Positions 31,596 through 41,389 of a DNA stretch of 64,000 nt are shown one piece after another. The position numbers and the translations under genes are program-made. A model generated the notes under the pieces. It was not told the origin of the DNA. It saw only the letters and a program-made list of their open reading frames with translations, and made no database searches. Source of the DNA: Nitrincola alkalisediminis (GTDB lineage: Bacteria; Pseudomonadota; Gammaproteobacteria; Pseudomonadales; Balneatricaceae); contig NZ_VYTY01000011.1 in the NCBI RefSeq assembly GCF_009821115.1, positions 1 through 64,000 of the forward strand, given 5' to 3'. Within the stretch, counting starts at the first letter, position 1; each line of letters begins with the position of its first letter.

Positions 31596-32615
31596 ATGAA
31601 AACTACAGCAAAAATTTGTCAATATCGCTCGGCTGCATTCGTATTGTTAGCGGGCGTTATGTCGGGCTGTGCCACGATGTCGGGTCTTCCGTCATCGGGG
31701 GGAGCCGAGTATCAACGTGGTTGGCTTAAAGCATCGGACACTCAAGGGTATGAATTTAAGCCTTGTCATGCCACTGAATGGCAGGCGGTAAGTCGAACCC
31801 CTTGGGGGCTTAATCGTCTGTTTGATGCGCGCTTAACCAGCGATCTCAGACCTGTATACGTTGAGTGGCTAGCCAGGCCGAGTCAGGATGGCGTAAATGT
31901 CAGCGAATTACGCTATATGTCAACGCATCCAACCTCATGCGAAAACAGCCTGCCTGATGTGGATATGCGCGTCAGAGGCACAAGTCCGGATTGGGTGCTG
32001 GAGTTGACCGAAACCGATATCGTTGTGCACTTGTATGAGTCTTTGCGCAGTGTGAAATTTCCAATCGCTCAACCCATGCGCTCTGGAAATACGTGGATTT
32101 GGGATGCTGAAATTGAGTTAAACAGCGGCCGCACGCACCGTCTTAATCTTGAGATTAAGCCAGAGGCGTGTGTGGATGATGAAAACAATTGGTTTGGTCT
32201 GACCGCCTATGCACAGTTTGATCGCCAAAGCTTGATGGGTTGTGCAAAACGTGGAGACTTAGAGCGCCTGTACTTGAACCAGTCGTATCGTTTATCCGAC
32301 GACATTACAACCCGCGATATTCAGGTGAACTTAAGTGTCGATGGGCAGTTTGAAATGACCGAAGACTATCTGAATGATCAACCCGTAACGAAAAGTGCGG
32401 GCAGTTGGAAGATGATGTCGGGCGGGCGTGTTATCGTGTCTGTGGACAGTCCTGAAGAGGGCGGGCGGCAAGATACGCTTTTCTTCAGGCACATGGGGGA
32501 CGGTGTTTTGCAGTTACAAGGGTTCCACCCAAGTTATGGGCACAATGGTTTAGTCCTGTACCCCGCGGGTGATGCTTTGCCTTGGCGCGCAGGATCACGC
32601 TTGCCGGTGCCTTAA
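31596..32615 (+). CDS. Predicted lipoprotein
   Basis: This is a protein of about 339 aa with a lipoprotein signal (hydrophobic stretch AAFVLLAGVMSGC, lipobox LxGC-like VMSGC) at residues 15-28, so it is probably anchored in the outer membrane. The residue after the cysteine is Ala, not Asp, which fits outer-membrane sorting. The remainder (CHATEWQAVSRTPWGLN, then a beta-rich region) is not one I can assign, though the C-terminal 100 residues look like a COG3015/NlpE-like barrel. It lies about 100 bp behind tmcA and is closed by a terminator. Confidence 0.7.
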   Translation: MKTTAKICQYRSAAFVLLAGVMSGCATMSGLPSSGGAEYQRGWLKASDTQGYEFKPCHATEWQAVSRTPWGLNRLFDARLTSDLRPVYVEWLARPSQDGVNVSELRYMSTHPTSCENSLPDVDMRVRGTSPDWVLELTETDIVVHLYESLRSVKFPIAQPMRSGNTWIWDAEIELNSGRTHRLNLEIKPEACVDDENNWFGLTAYAQFDRQSLMGCAKRGDLERLYLNQSYRLSDDITTRDIQVNLSVDGQFEMTEDYLNDQPVTKSAGSWKMMSGGRVIVSVDSPEEGGRQDTLFFRHMGDGVLQLQGFHPSYGHNGLVLYPAGDALPWRAGSRLPVP

Positions 32616-32628
32616 GCCTTACCGGATC

Positions 32629-32660
32629 AACCCTGGTCAAGAATAGTCTTGATCAGGGTT
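32629..32660. terminator. Terminator hairpin, convergent genes
   Basis: AACCCTGGTCAAGA and TCTTGATCAGGGTT form a 14-bp stem with one mismatch and a 4-base loop, followed by TT. It overlaps the last codons of the minus-strand gene ending at 32637. Confidence 0.7.
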
Positions 32661-32954
32661 TGCTATTGCAACAACCATCGCGTCAACCTTGCCATGACTC
32701 ACGCCAATCATTTCGTTGTATGGGCTGTCATGCACCAACAGCGTTTTTGCGACGCCCAGTCCTTTAAAAGGTTTCTTTGCGGCAAGTTGGCTTCTAAAAC
32801 TCAGGGGTGATCCCTGTTGATCACACACTCGATGTTCTTGGCCCAGATCGTCAACTACGCTGACCATGTAAAGCTCATACTCAAGGGATCTGAGCCTTAA
32901 TTCACGAATGCGAATTGCGTTTTTGTGTAATGCATCAAGGGTGGTTTTCATCAT
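32637..32954 (-). CDS. DUF6482-like small protein
   Basis: This 105-aa protein begins MMKTTLDALHKNAIRIREL and includes YELYMVSVVDDLGQEHRVCD and HDSPYNEMIGV. It resembles small conserved proteins (DUF6482) of Pseudomonas, Marinobacter and relatives with no known function. No membrane segment or signal peptide is seen. It lies 56 bp behind the J-domain gene and may be the last gene of the metG-led unit. Confidence 0.65.
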   Translation of the reverse strand: MMKTTLDALHKNAIRIRELRLRSLEYELYMVSVVDDLGQEHRVCDQQGSPLSFRSQLAAKKPFKGLGVAKTLLVHDSPYNEMIGVSHGKVDAMVVAIANPDQDYS

Positions 32955-33010
32955 CGCTCCGTCATTTTGTCTTTCTATTTCATGTCATACGGAGCGACGT
33001 CGTTGCTAGA

Positions 33011-33751
33011 CTACTTATGCAATAAAATACGTTTTGCATCATTGATGCGCGCAGCAAGCCATGTGCTTCCACCTCTGTCAGGATGCATTTTTTGCATTAA
33101 ACGTCGATGTGCAGCAATAATCTCTTCTTTAGATGCTCCTGGAGACAAGCCTAAGACATCAAATGCATCTTGCTCCGACAGGTTTCCAGAATCAATCTGT
33201 TGAGCATTGGTGTCTTCTTGCACGTCATCGTCACGCCAAGAGTCGCCAAAGCGTTTATCCAGATAGGTTTCCAATAGTCGTGCCGAATCAAAGTCCTGTG
33301 CGCGGAAGTCTGTTAAGAGTTGAAGAAACTCTTGTTCGTTGAGATCGCCAAGCTGACGCCCAGAAAAAGCGCCTTGCAACACGCGACCAAACATCAAGCC
33401 TGTATCGTGTTCTAGCGTCATCTCAAGCATCGCAGTGGTTACTTTTGAGCTGTTACCGGTTGCTGTGCTACTTGCCTTTTTAGAGGCTCGCTTGCGGAGC
33501 CAGACACCTAGGAAAGGCACCAAGCGAATAAGCCAAGGGAAAAGACGCTGCAAAAAAGGTATAAACAACCCTAGCAAAGCGCCGAGGACATGCACGCGTC
33601 CGGTCAAGCTTAAATAGACAATGATCAGTGCTAAAAACACCAATAGAAGTTTGATCAATCCTTTGGCGCGCTGTTGGGGTGGGTGGGCTTTAATCCAAAA
33701 AAAGCCAACCAAGAGACTTGCACAGATAAAAAAGAAACTTGCGGGACTCAC
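33011..33751 (-). CDS. Membrane-anchored J-domain protein
   Basis: This 246-aa protein has hydrophobic segments at about 4-20, 28-45 and 50-75 and a basic cytoplasmic linker (RKRASKK). A central acidic region follows (ARLLETYLDKRFGDSW), then a C-terminal J domain from about 190 (DAFDVLGLSPGASKEEIIAAHRRLMQKMHPDRGG). The HPD motif needed to stimulate DnaK is intact. The layout resembles the DjlA group but without its TerB domain order. It starts 9 bp from the stop of the VWA-domain gene, so the two are probably co-transcribed. Confidence 0.8.
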   Translation of the reverse strand: MSPASFFFICASLLVGFFWIKAHPPQQRAKGLIKLLLVFLALIIVYLSLTGRVHVLGALLGLFIPFLQRLFPWLIRLVPFLGVWLRKRASKKASSTATGNSSKVTTAMLEMTLEHDTGLMFGRVLQGAFSGRQLGDLNEQEFLQLLTDFRAQDFDSARLLETYLDKRFGDSWRDDDVQEDTNAQQIDSGNLSEQDAFDVLGLSPGASKEEIIAAHRRLMQKMHPDRGGSTWLAARINDAKRILLHK

Positions 33752-33760
33752 TAAAGGCTC

Positions 33761-34462
33761 CTATCGACCCAGTTGTTGGGTGAGGCGTTTAATATGGGCA
33801 CCTTGCGACTTGGTGAATTGTTCCAGTGCTTTTGGCCCACCACTAGCATAGACCGCAACTGCACTCAAAAGATCCCTAAGCACGGATGGGCTGTTGGCAT
33901 CGAAGGGTGAGTAAGCACCGCCAGACAATGAGCAGATTTGACGAAAGGCGCGTTCGGCATCCGTGTCGTGGCCTTCATGGAAAATGAAAACAGGGGTCCG
34001 TAACATGCCCAGCTCGCCCGCACGTTGGCACAAATGATCAACGGGTTCTTCGCAGGAATCTACGATCAGTATAACGGCTTTAACGGGGGTGATTCGTGTC
34101 TCTTTAAGCGCGTTCTTTAACACTTTTTCAATCTGAGTGTGCCCACCTAGGCAGGACACCCCATTCATTCGTTGCAAGAGATCTTGGGTGTTGCGCAGCC
34201 ACTCACTCGCCACGAACTCGCCAAAACCCCGATAATAATTTAACTGAACACTTAAGCCACCCAGGTGTTGGGTGGCTAAAAAGAGTTCACTTTGCAGTTG
34301 GCAAGCTTGATCCCAAGAGGCTTCACGGCTTGCGGTAGCATCCAGTGCAAAGATTAAACGACCACCTTCTGATGTATGGACTTTTGGTAAGCTGTTAACC
34401 TGTTGAATGAACGCGTCAATCGCTTGTCGATCAGAAACTGCTTTTAAATCTTTGCGACTCAT
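33761..34462 (-). CDS. VWA-domain protein
   Basis: This 233-aa protein shows a von Willebrand factor A-like fold: RLIFALDATASREASWDQAC with an Asp-x-Thr/Ala-x-Ser MIDAS start, GHTQIEKVLKNAL, and AVILIVDSCEEPVDHL. No signal peptide or membrane segment is seen, so it is probably cytoplasmic. It sits between metG (17 bp upstream) and the J-domain gene (9 bp downstream). The pairing suggests a chaperone-linked assembly role, but no function is known to me. Confidence 0.72.
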   Translation of the reverse strand: MSRKDLKAVSDRQAIDAFIQQVNSLPKVHTSEGGRLIFALDATASREASWDQACQLQSELFLATQHLGGLSVQLNYYRGFGEFVASEWLRNTQDLLQRMNGVSCLGGHTQIEKVLKNALKETRITPVKAVILIVDSCEEPVDHLCQRAGELGMLRTPVFIFHEGHDTDAERAFRQICSLSGGAYSPFDANSPSVLRDLLSAVAVYASGGPKALEQFTKSQGAHIKRLTQQLGR

Positions 34463-34479
34463 GCCGACCTCTTTAACGC

Positions 34480-36516
34480 TTAACGAATGCGCATGCCTGG
34501 CTGTGCGCCCTCATGGGGTTCTAGAATCCAAATGTCTTTGCCACCGGGACCCGCGGCCAACACCATACCTTCTGAAACACCAAACTTCATCTTTCTGGGT
34601 GCAAGATTGGCAACCATAACGGTGAGCTTACCTTCGAGTTGCTCGGGTTGGTAAGCGGATTTGATGCCTGCAAACACATTGCGTGTTTCCCCACCAAGGT
34701 CTAGCGTCAGTCTTAATAGCTTATCAGCACCTTCTACCGCTTCGGCTTTGGCAATTTTGGCCACTCGTAAGTCAACTTTTGCAAAGTCATCAAAGCTGAT
34801 TTCACTGGCAATTGGCTCTTGCTGTAAAGCCGTTTTACTGGCTGCAGGTGCGGTTTGCTGGGTTTTCAGTAAGTCTTGACGAGAATCCTCAATCACTTTT
34901 TCAATCACCTCGGGTTCAACACGTTGCATCAGTGGCTTGAATTTGTTGATACGGTGATTGAGCAAAGGTTGTTCAATCGCACTCCAACCTAAATCCTGAA
35001 TATTTAAAAACTCAGCCGCTTCTTGAGCTACCTGAGGTAAAACAGGGGCCAAGTAGCTGACAATGACACGGAAAAGGTTGATGCCCAATGTGCAGCAGGC
35101 TTGCACCTCCGCTTCACGGCCTTCTTGTTTAGCCAACACCCAAGGCTCTGCGGTGTCAATGTATTGGTTGGCCTTGTCAGCAATGTGCATGATTTCACGC
35201 ATCGCACGGCCGTATTCACGCTTTTCATAGGCATCGGCAATGCTTTCGCCAGCAGCCACTGCGTCTTGGTACAAAGTAGGCTCAACGAGGGTGGAATCGA
35301 GTTGGCCGTCAAATTTCTTCTGAATAAAGCCTGCGCAACGGCTGGCTATGTTCACGACCTTGTTCACGAGATCGGCGTTCACCTTGAGACGGAAATCTTC
35401 AAGATTAAGATCAATATCGTCAATGCCTGCCCCAAGTTTGGCTGCAAAATAGTAACGTAAGTATTCAGGGCGCAAATGCTTAAGGTAGGTTTCAGCCATG
35501 ATAAAGGTGCCACGAGACTTGGACATTTTTTGTCCATTAACCGTCAAAAAGCCATGGCAGAACACGCCGGAAGGGGTTCTGAAGTTGGAGCCATGTAGCA
35601 TTGCAGGCCAAAACAGTGTGTGGAAGTACGCAATGTCTTTACCGATAAAGTGGTAAAGCTCGGTGGTTGAGTCAGGCGACCAGAATTGATCAAAGTCATT
35701 GCCTGTTTTCTCACACCAGTGTTTGAAGCTGGCCATATAGCCAACCGGTGCGTCTAGCCAAACATAAAAATACTTATTTTCTTCGCCGGGGATTTCAAAT
35801 CCCCAATAGGGTGCATCACGGGAAATATCCCACTGCTGCAAGCCTGCTTCAAACCACTCGTTAAGCTTGTGCTTCATTTGCACTTGCACGTGCTTATCAA
35901 CCCAGTTTTGTAAGAAGGGTTCAAAATCACCTAGCTTAAAGAAAAAGTGCTCTGACTCTTTTTCGATAGGACGTGCACCTGAAACAGCCGAATAGGCATT
36001 TTTCAGCTCGGTGGGTGAGTAGGTCGCGCCACAAGCTTCACATGAGTCTCCGTACTGATCCGCTGCGCCACATTTTGGGCACTCGCCCTTGATGAAGCGA
36101 TCGGGTAAAAACATGTTTTTTTCAGGATCGTACGCCTGAGTAATGGTACGACGTGCAATGTGGCCCGCATCACGCAAACGCTCATAAATCAGCGATGAAA
36201 AATAGCGATTTTCATCAGAGTGCGTGGAGTGATAATTATCAAAATTAACCATGAAGCCAGAAAAATCGCGTTGGTGCTCTTGGCTGACTTTATCAATCAG
36301 TGCTTGAGGCGAAATTCCCATTTGATCTGCTTTAAGCATGATGGGCGTGCCATGGGCATCATCCGCACAAACATAAATACACTCGTGCCCACGTTGCTTT
36401 TGGAATCGAACCCAAATGTCGGTCTGAATGTATTCAACCATATGGCCAAGGTGTATCGGACCATTTGCGTAGGGTAGGGCACTCGTTACGAGAATTTTAC
36501 GGGCTTGGTCAGTCAT
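34480..36516 (-). CDS. metG: Methionyl-tRNA synthetase
   Basis: This 678-aa class I synthetase is full length. Its motifs are [15 protein letters not shown] (HIGH), a four-cysteine zinc knot ([18 protein letters not shown]), KMSKS in [12 protein letters not shown], and the anticodon-binding helical part. A C-terminal EMAPII/Trbp111-like tRNA-binding domain from about 575 ([11 protein letters not shown] to [13 protein letters not shown]) gives the homodimer form typical of E. coli-type MetG. It is the first gene of a minus-strand unit with the VWA and J-domain genes. Confidence 0.97.
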   Translation of the reverse strand: MTDQARKILVTSALPYANGPIHLGHMVEYIQTDIWVRFQKQRGHECIYVCADDAHGTPIMLKADQMGISPQALIDKVSQEHQRDFSGFMVNFDNYHSTHSDENRYFSSLIYERLRDAGHIARRTITQAYDPEKNMFLPDRFIKGECPKCGAADQYGDSCEACGATYSPTELKNAYSAVSGARPIEKESEHFFFKLGDFEPFLQNWVDKHVQVQMKHKLNEWFEAGLQQWDISRDAPYWGFEIPGEENKYFYVWLDAPVGYMASFKHWCEKTGNDFDQFWSPDSTTELYHFIGKDIAYFHTLFWPAMLHGSNFRTPSGVFCHGFLTVNGQKMSKSRGTFIMAETYLKHLRPEYLRYYFAAKLGAGIDDIDLNLEDFRLKVNADLVNKVVNIASRCAGFIQKKFDGQLDSTLVEPTLYQDAVAAGESIADAYEKREYGRAMREIMHIADKANQYIDTAEPWVLAKQEGREAEVQACCTLGINLFRVIVSYLAPVLPQVAQEAAEFLNIQDLGWSAIEQPLLNHRINKFKPLMQRVEPEVIEKVIEDSRQDLLKTQQTAPAASKTALQQEPIASEISFDDFAKVDLRVAKIAKAEAVEGADKLLRLTLDLGGETRNVFAGIKSAYQPEQLEGKLTVMVANLAPRKMKFGVSEGMVLAAGPGGKDIWILEPHEGAQPGMRIR

Positions 36517-36661
36517 CGTTTACTCTGTGAAATTTTATTTAAAGGAACTATGCTTAGATTCTACGCTGATTTTAAAACCTAATGAACTGTACACTTTCAA
36601 ATTTTCCGATTTGGTGGTAATTTAATCCTTCTTACCGACTGACCTAAGATATGGACTTTTT

Positions 36662-37879
36662 ATGAACTCAGTGCCTGATGAATTGCTTGTGTTGTTTTGT
36701 GACTTGAGCACCACAGAGCGCTATCGGGATTTTCCGGCATACGGAAATCAACGACAAGTGTTTAATACGGATGAAGCCTTCCAGGTTTTGGATGATGATC
36801 GCTTCGACTTTAATGTGCTTGTTGTGCGTACTGACTCCCGCCAAGGAGAGGCCATCGACTTTTTATGTCGTGTCCGCTCCGAATTTCCGGGCGTTGTTAG
36901 AATCCTGATATCTGACGCGATGAATGCGCAGCTGGCCAGCCGTGCAACAGAGGTGGCTCACCGTTCACTCAAAAGTGACTATACGGATGATCAATTAGTG
37001 GCCTCTATTCAGCGAGGTGTTAAAACCGAGCAGTTACTCGGCGATCCTAAGTTGCGTCAATATATTATGTCCTTAGGGCATCTGCCTTCCTTCCCACAGG
37101 TCTTGAATGAGCTTAACCAAGCTTTGGCGAAGGACACAACGGGCGCGCGCGAAGTGTCGATGATTCTTGAAAAAGATCCCACGATGGTCGCAAAAATTTT
37201 GCAAATGGTGAATTCATCTTTCTTTAATCTGGGCAATGCCAACTTCTATAGTTTAAAAGAAGCTGTCAGTCGCTTAGGTATGCGGACAATTAAAGATTTG
37301 GTGTTGACCGAACATCTTTTTCAATCTTTGAGTCAAAATGAACGTTGGCGCGGATTTTCCTTCCAACAACTTCACGAGCGCTCAATGATCGTCAGTCAGT
37401 TTGCTGCTGAAATCTGTCGTTTGGGTGGATACGACAACATTGTTCAAGGCCAAGCCAGATTGGCAGGATTGTTGCATGATATTGGCATGTTGGTGTTGGC
37501 GCTGGGTGATCAAGAAAAGTATCATCATGCGATGGTTCGTGCCCAAGAGTTGGGGCAGCCTGTGTATGTTGTTGAAAAACTCGTGCTAGGCAGTACGCAT
37601 GCACAGACGGGTGCATATTTGCTTGAAACCTGGAACCTTTCCCCAGAGATTGTTCATGCGGTTTTGTTCCACCATGTGCCTGTAGCCTCCGGTGATAAGC
37701 ATTTCACACCTTTAACGGCGGTGCACGTTGCTGATAGCTTGTTGCCACCCTTGTTTAACGCAATGGGGTGCAATCTAGGTGGGCGTTTATCGCGCGATTA
37801 TTTGCGCGAAATCGACATGCTCCATGCGTTGCCAGAGTGGGAAATGATGGCGCATGACATCGCCTATAAAATGAAATAG
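36662..37879 (+). CDS. Receiver-like and HDOD domain protein
   Basis: This 405-aa protein has an N-terminal REC-like domain at about 1-120 (LLVLFCDLSTTERY, FNVLVVRTDSRQGEAIDFL). An HDOD domain follows at about 135-340 (LPSFPQVLNELNQALAKD, DPTMVAKILQMVNSSFF, and LLHDIGMLVLALG). The LHDIGM sequence keeps an HD pair, though HDOD proteins are thought not to be phosphodiesterases. This is the second HDOD protein in the window, but its N-terminal partner domain differs from the one at 27190. Confidence 0.87.
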   Translation: MNSVPDELLVLFCDLSTTERYRDFPAYGNQRQVFNTDEAFQVLDDDRFDFNVLVVRTDSRQGEAIDFLCRVRSEFPGVVRILISDAMNAQLASRATEVAHRSLKSDYTDDQLVASIQRGVKTEQLLGDPKLRQYIMSLGHLPSFPQVLNELNQALAKDTTGAREVSMILEKDPTMVAKILQMVNSSFFNLGNANFYSLKEAVSRLGMRTIKDLVLTEHLFQSLSQNERWRGFSFQQLHERSMIVSQFAAEICRLGGYDNIVQGQARLAGLLHDIGMLVLALGDQEKYHHAMVRAQELGQPVYVVEKLVLGSTHAQTGAYLLETWNLSPEIVHAVLFHHVPVASGDKHFTPLTAVHVADSLLPPLFNAMGCNLGGRLSRDYLREIDMLHALPEWEMMAHDIAYKMK

Positions 37880-37947
37880 CCTTGGGTTTCCGGCTGCAGT
37901 GCTGTTAAAATCGTCGGTTTTTATCGCCTTTTAACAGCACGAGGCAC

Positions 37948-39042
37948 TTGATGTCAGTTCCACATGTAGATCCTGCCCTGTACGATGCGCTTTTGCAAAG
38001 CAAAGCTGAGCGCACGCAAGCCCAGTTTTCTCGATTTTCACCGCCTGCATTAGACGTCTTTGCATCCTCTAAAACGCATTACCGCATGCGTGCCGAATTT
38101 AGGACCTGGCATGAAGAAGATGATCTTTTCTATGCCATGTTTGAGCCAGGTAATAATAAACAACCGATCCGTATTGATCAGTGTCCAATGGTGTCTACCC
38201 GCATTGAATCGGTGATGTTTGATTTGCTGGACGCTATTCGTCCTGTGCATGAGCTGCGTCATCGCTTGTTTCAAGTGGACTTTTTGAGCACCTTGTCGGG
38301 CGAGCTATTAGTGTCTCTGCTTTACCATCGTAAGATTGGCGATGAATGGCGAGAAGCAGTGGCTCCTCTACGCGACCTATTTGGGATCGACATAGTTGGG
38401 CGCTCACGCAAGAATAAAATCATTCTTAATCGCGACTTTGTCACCGAACAGTTGTTGATAGACGGTAAAACCTATTCCTATCAGCAAATTGAAAATAGCT
38501 TTACCCAACCTAACGCTGAAGTCTGTCAGAAAATGATCGAGTGGGCTGTAGATGTGACGCGTGCTGAAAAGCAAACGGATTTGATTGAGTTTTACTGTGG
38601 AAATGGCAATTTCACCTTACCTTTGGCGCAAAACTTTAGACGTGTCGTGGCGACTGAAATCTCGAAAACATCGGTTGCGGCTGCCCGCAAGAATATTGAC
38701 GATAACGGTATCTCCAATATCGATGTTTTAAGGATGCCGTCTGAAGACCTTGTGCAAGTGCTTCGGGGTGAAAAACAAACACGTAAAGTTGAGGGGCTTA
38801 ACCTTGAGGCTTGTGACTTCACGACGGTATTTGTTGACCCTCCTCGGTCTGGGCTTGATGATGCGACGGTGCTCCAAGTGCAGGAGTATGATCGGATTTT
38901 ATATATTTCCTGTAATCCCGACACGCTTGAGCAAAATTTAGAAACGCTTGTACAAACGCATCGAATTGAGCGTTTCGCCTTGTTTGATCAGTTTCCTTAC
39001 ACTGAGCACCGAGAGTGTGGTGTGTATTTGGTGCGTCGTTGA
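37948..39042 (+). CDS. trmA: tRNA (uracil-5-)-methyltransferase
   Basis: This 364-aa TrmA makes 5-methyluridine at position 54 of tRNA. The SAM site is FYCGNGNFTLPLA, the conserved VDPPRSGLDD follows, and the nucleophilic cysteine is in LYISCNPDTLEQNL. The length and C-terminus (FPYTEHRECGVYLVRR) match E. coli TrmA, so it is not RlmC or RlmD. An iron-sulfur cluster motif, as in RlmCD, is absent, as expected. Confidence 0.95.
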   Translation: MMSVPHVDPALYDALLQSKAERTQAQFSRFSPPALDVFASSKTHYRMRAEFRTWHEEDDLFYAMFEPGNNKQPIRIDQCPMVSTRIESVMFDLLDAIRPVHELRHRLFQVDFLSTLSGELLVSLLYHRKIGDEWREAVAPLRDLFGIDIVGRSRKNKIILNRDFVTEQLLIDGKTYSYQQIENSFTQPNAEVCQKMIEWAVDVTRAEKQTDLIEFYCGNGNFTLPLAQNFRRVVATEISKTSVAAARKNIDDNGISNIDVLRMPSEDLVQVLRGEKQTRKVEGLNLEACDFTTVFVDPPRSGLDDATVLQVQEYDRILYISCNPDTLEQNLETLVQTHRIERFALFDQFPYTEHRECGVYLVRR

Positions 39043-39151
39043 AGCATTATTATTGCGTAGCCAGTTGAAAAAACTAGATATCGGCCTTAAATCCTAGTAA
39101 GTTTGTCGGGTATTTAAACAGCGACTTTTCCATAAGCAGCGGGAGAAAAAA

Positions 39152-40000
39152 ATGTCAGTCGTCAATCAAGCGGGAAAACCGCCAGGCCTGATGGGTGTAA
39201 AGCATGTAATAGCAGTGGCTTCCGGTAAAGGTGGCGTGGGTAAATCGACCACCGCCGTTAACTTGGCGCTAGCCCTTGCTGCTGAGGGGTATAAAACGGG
39301 TATCTTGGATGCCGATATTTATGGACCGAGTCAAGGTATGATGCTGGGCGTTGCAGAAGGTGTTCGTCCAAAATCGGATGAAGAAAAGTACTTTTTGCCC
39401 GTGACGGCCTTGGGGATTCAGGCCATGTCGATGAGCTTTTTGATTACAGAGTCGACCCCGATGGTATGGCGAGGCCCAATGGCGGCAGGAGCCCTACAGC
39501 AACTGATTATGCAGACAAAATGGGACAATTTGGATTATCTAGTGATTGATATGCCACCGGGAACGGGAGACATTCAACTGACACTCTCGCAAAAAGTACC
39601 GGTTACGGGAGCCGTGATCGTCACCACCCCTCAAGACATTGCCTTGTTGGATTGTAAAAAAGGCATTGAGATGTTCCGTAAGGTCGATATTCCCGTGCTT
39701 GGCGTTGTGGAAAATATGAGCCTGCATATTTGCAGTCAATGCGGTCATGAAGAGGCTGTTTTTGGTGAAGGCGGCGGCGAGCGCATTGCGCAGGAATATC
39801 AAACAGATTTGCTGGGGCAATTGCCGTTGTTAGCGTCTATCCGCGAACAAACGGACAAGGGGCAGCCCAGTGTGATCAGTGAGCCAGAAGGGCGCGCGGC
39901 CCAAATTTATCGCGCTATTGCGCGTAAAGTGGTTGCTTCGGTTGACGCGCAAGAAGCGCAAGCGGTCAAGCCGCCGACGATTTCGGTTTTGAATGATTAA
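39152..40000 (+). CDS. apbC: Mrp/ApbC-type Fe-S carrier ATPase
   Basis: This 282-aa P-loop ATPase has the deviant Walker A motif ASGKGGVGKSTTAVNLALAL, a switch DADIYGPSQ, and the CSQCGH pair that binds a bridging Fe-S cluster between subunits. It assembles or transfers Fe-S clusters in the cytoplasm. The N-terminal DUF59/MIP18 domain of E. coli Mrp is missing; the first 17 residues lead straight into the P-loop domain. A terminator at 40042-40073 follows. Confidence 0.93.
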   Translation: MSVVNQAGKPPGLMGVKHVIAVASGKGGVGKSTTAVNLALALAAEGYKTGILDADIYGPSQGMMLGVAEGVRPKSDEEKYFLPVTALGIQAMSMSFLITESTPMVWRGPMAAGALQQLIMQTKWDNLDYLVIDMPPGTGDIQLTLSQKVPVTGAVIVTTPQDIALLDCKKGIEMFRKVDIPVLGVVENMSLHICSQCGHEEAVFGEGGGERIAQEYQTDLLGQLPLLASIREQTDKGQPSVISEPEGRAAQIYRAIARKVVASVDAQEAQAVKPPTISVLND

Positions 40001-40041
40001 GATTGTTCACGAATCCTTCGTTCTTTAGAGCGATCACAAGC

Positions 40042-40073
40042 AGCCGTCTCGTGTAAAAAGAGGCGGCTTTTTT
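40042..40073 (+). terminator. Rho-independent terminator of apbC
   Basis: AGCCGTCTC and GAGGCGGCT pair (one G-T) around a 9-base A-rich loop, followed by TTTTTT. Confidence 0.85.
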
Positions 40074-40132
40074 GTGTCAAAAGCGTTAGAATGGTCGGCT
40101 TGAATATAAGCAAACCTAATGTGTGAGAGTGT

Positions 40133-40699
40133 ATGGGAATCAAGTCAGATCGCTGGATTCGTAAAATGGCCATGGAACATGGCATGATTGATCCATTTGA
40201 ACCAAATCAAGTGCGCCGCGCAAATGACCAGCCGATTGTATCTTACGGAACATCGAGCTATGGTTATGATGTACGCTGCGCGGATGAGTTCAAAATTTTT
40301 ACGAATATCAACTCATCGATCGTGGATCCAAAAAACTTTGATGATCGCAGTTTTGTCGATGTGAAATCAGATGTTTGTATCATACCTCCCAACTCATTTG
40401 CACTGGCACGTACTGTAGAATATTTTCGTATACCGCGTGATGTCCTCACCATTTGCTTAGGTAAAAGCACCTATGCTCGTTGTGGCATCATCGTGAATGT
40501 AACCCCACTTGAGCCTGAGTGGGAAGGTCATGTGACCTTAGAGTTCTCGAACACCACGCCTTTGCCTGCTCGTATTTACGCGCATGAGGGTGTTGCTCAG
40601 ATGTTATTTTTAGGTGCGGATGAAGTTTGCGAAACGTCTTACAGGGATCGTAATGGAAAATATCAGGGACAGACGGGCGTTGTTGTGCCTAGAACTTGA
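40133..40699 (+). CDS. dcd: dCTP deaminase
   Basis: This 188-aa enzyme converts dCTP to dUTP in thymidylate synthesis. It has the family features [13 protein letters not shown], the active-site region [31 protein letters not shown] and a terminal [12 protein letters not shown]. Full length. It follows the apbC terminator and has its own promoter region (40074-40132). The next gene begins 16 bp after its stop. Confidence 0.97.
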   Translation: MGIKSDRWIRKMAMEHGMIDPFEPNQVRRANDQPIVSYGTSSYGYDVRCADEFKIFTNINSSIVDPKNFDDRSFVDVKSDVCIIPPNSFALARTVEYFRIPRDVLTICLGKSTYARCGIIVNVTPLEPEWEGHVTLEFSNTTPLPARIYAHEGVAQMLFLGADEVCETSYRDRNGKYQGQTGVVVPRT

Positions 40700-40715
40700 A
40701 AAAGCATCGACATTT

Positions 40716-41357
40716 ATGATTGTTAATTATGAACAAATTGTTGCTTTTTGGCAGCAACTTGAGCAAACATTAGATCAGCTACTCGACAGTCAAAATGATA
40801 CCTATTTTGATGCCGATCTTTTGCTTGACCATTACCGTGATATTTTGCATAAAATTGATCGTAATCTGACCTTCCACTTTGAGCGTGAAGAAGGTGAAGG
40901 ACCTGTTGAAATGGTCTTTGGATGTGATGGTTACCCTGAGTCTATCCACTCAGTCTTGAGTTTGATCAGTGCTGCGCCTGCACTCAGGGGAATAGAGTTT
41001 AGGGCATTTAATGATCGTTGTGATCCAGTGCCCTCCTGTGTGAATCTAGGCGATGAAGAATGCCGTATAGAAGACTACTGGTGCTCACTCCGTCTTATTG
41101 AGGGGCGTCTCCAGCTAGCTGTGTACATGGATGCACTGCCTGAAGTTCTTGAAATGGATGCACGTGTTGAAGCCGTTATGATTTTTCTTGATGCGATCAT
41201 CGGCGAGTTCGAAATAATGACTCGTATCTGGTCGTTGGATTGGTTTGAAATACCCGCCGATCCGCTTGATTTTGGTCTGATTCCATTAGAAGAGTTGCGC
41301 AATGCTTTTGACAAAATCAAAGATAGCGTTAAACCTTTAGGAATAACGCTTCATTAG
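40716..41357 (+). CDS. Conserved protein of unknown function
   Basis: This acidic protein has about 213 aa if started at the ATG at 40716 (MIVNYEQIVAFWQQLEQTLD). The upstream part of the frame only overlaps dcd. Notable runs are FHFEREEGEGPVEMVFGCDG, YPESIHSVLSLISAAP, GIEFRAFNDRCDP and LAVYMDALPEVLEMD. I do not recognise a domain, and there is no signal or membrane segment. It lies 16 bp behind dcd and 32 bp before another unknown gene, so all three may be one transcript ending at 42193. Confidence 0.7.
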   Translation: MIVNYEQIVAFWQQLEQTLDQLLDSQNDTYFDADLLLDHYRDILHKIDRNLTFHFEREEGEGPVEMVFGCDGYPESIHSVLSLISAAPALRGIEFRAFNDRCDPVPSCVNLGDEECRIEDYWCSLRLIEGRLQLAVYMDALPEVLEMDARVEAVMIFLDAIIGEFEIMTRIWSLDWFEIPADPLDFGLIPLEELRNAFDKIKDSVKPLGITLH

Positions 41358-41389
41358 TTCACAGAATTCAGCATAAATGGAGAACACGG

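Noticed and set aside
40614-40715. Upstream extension of the unknown gene behind dcd
   Set aside because: It overlaps dcd and is out of frame with it; a plausible start is the ATG at 40716.
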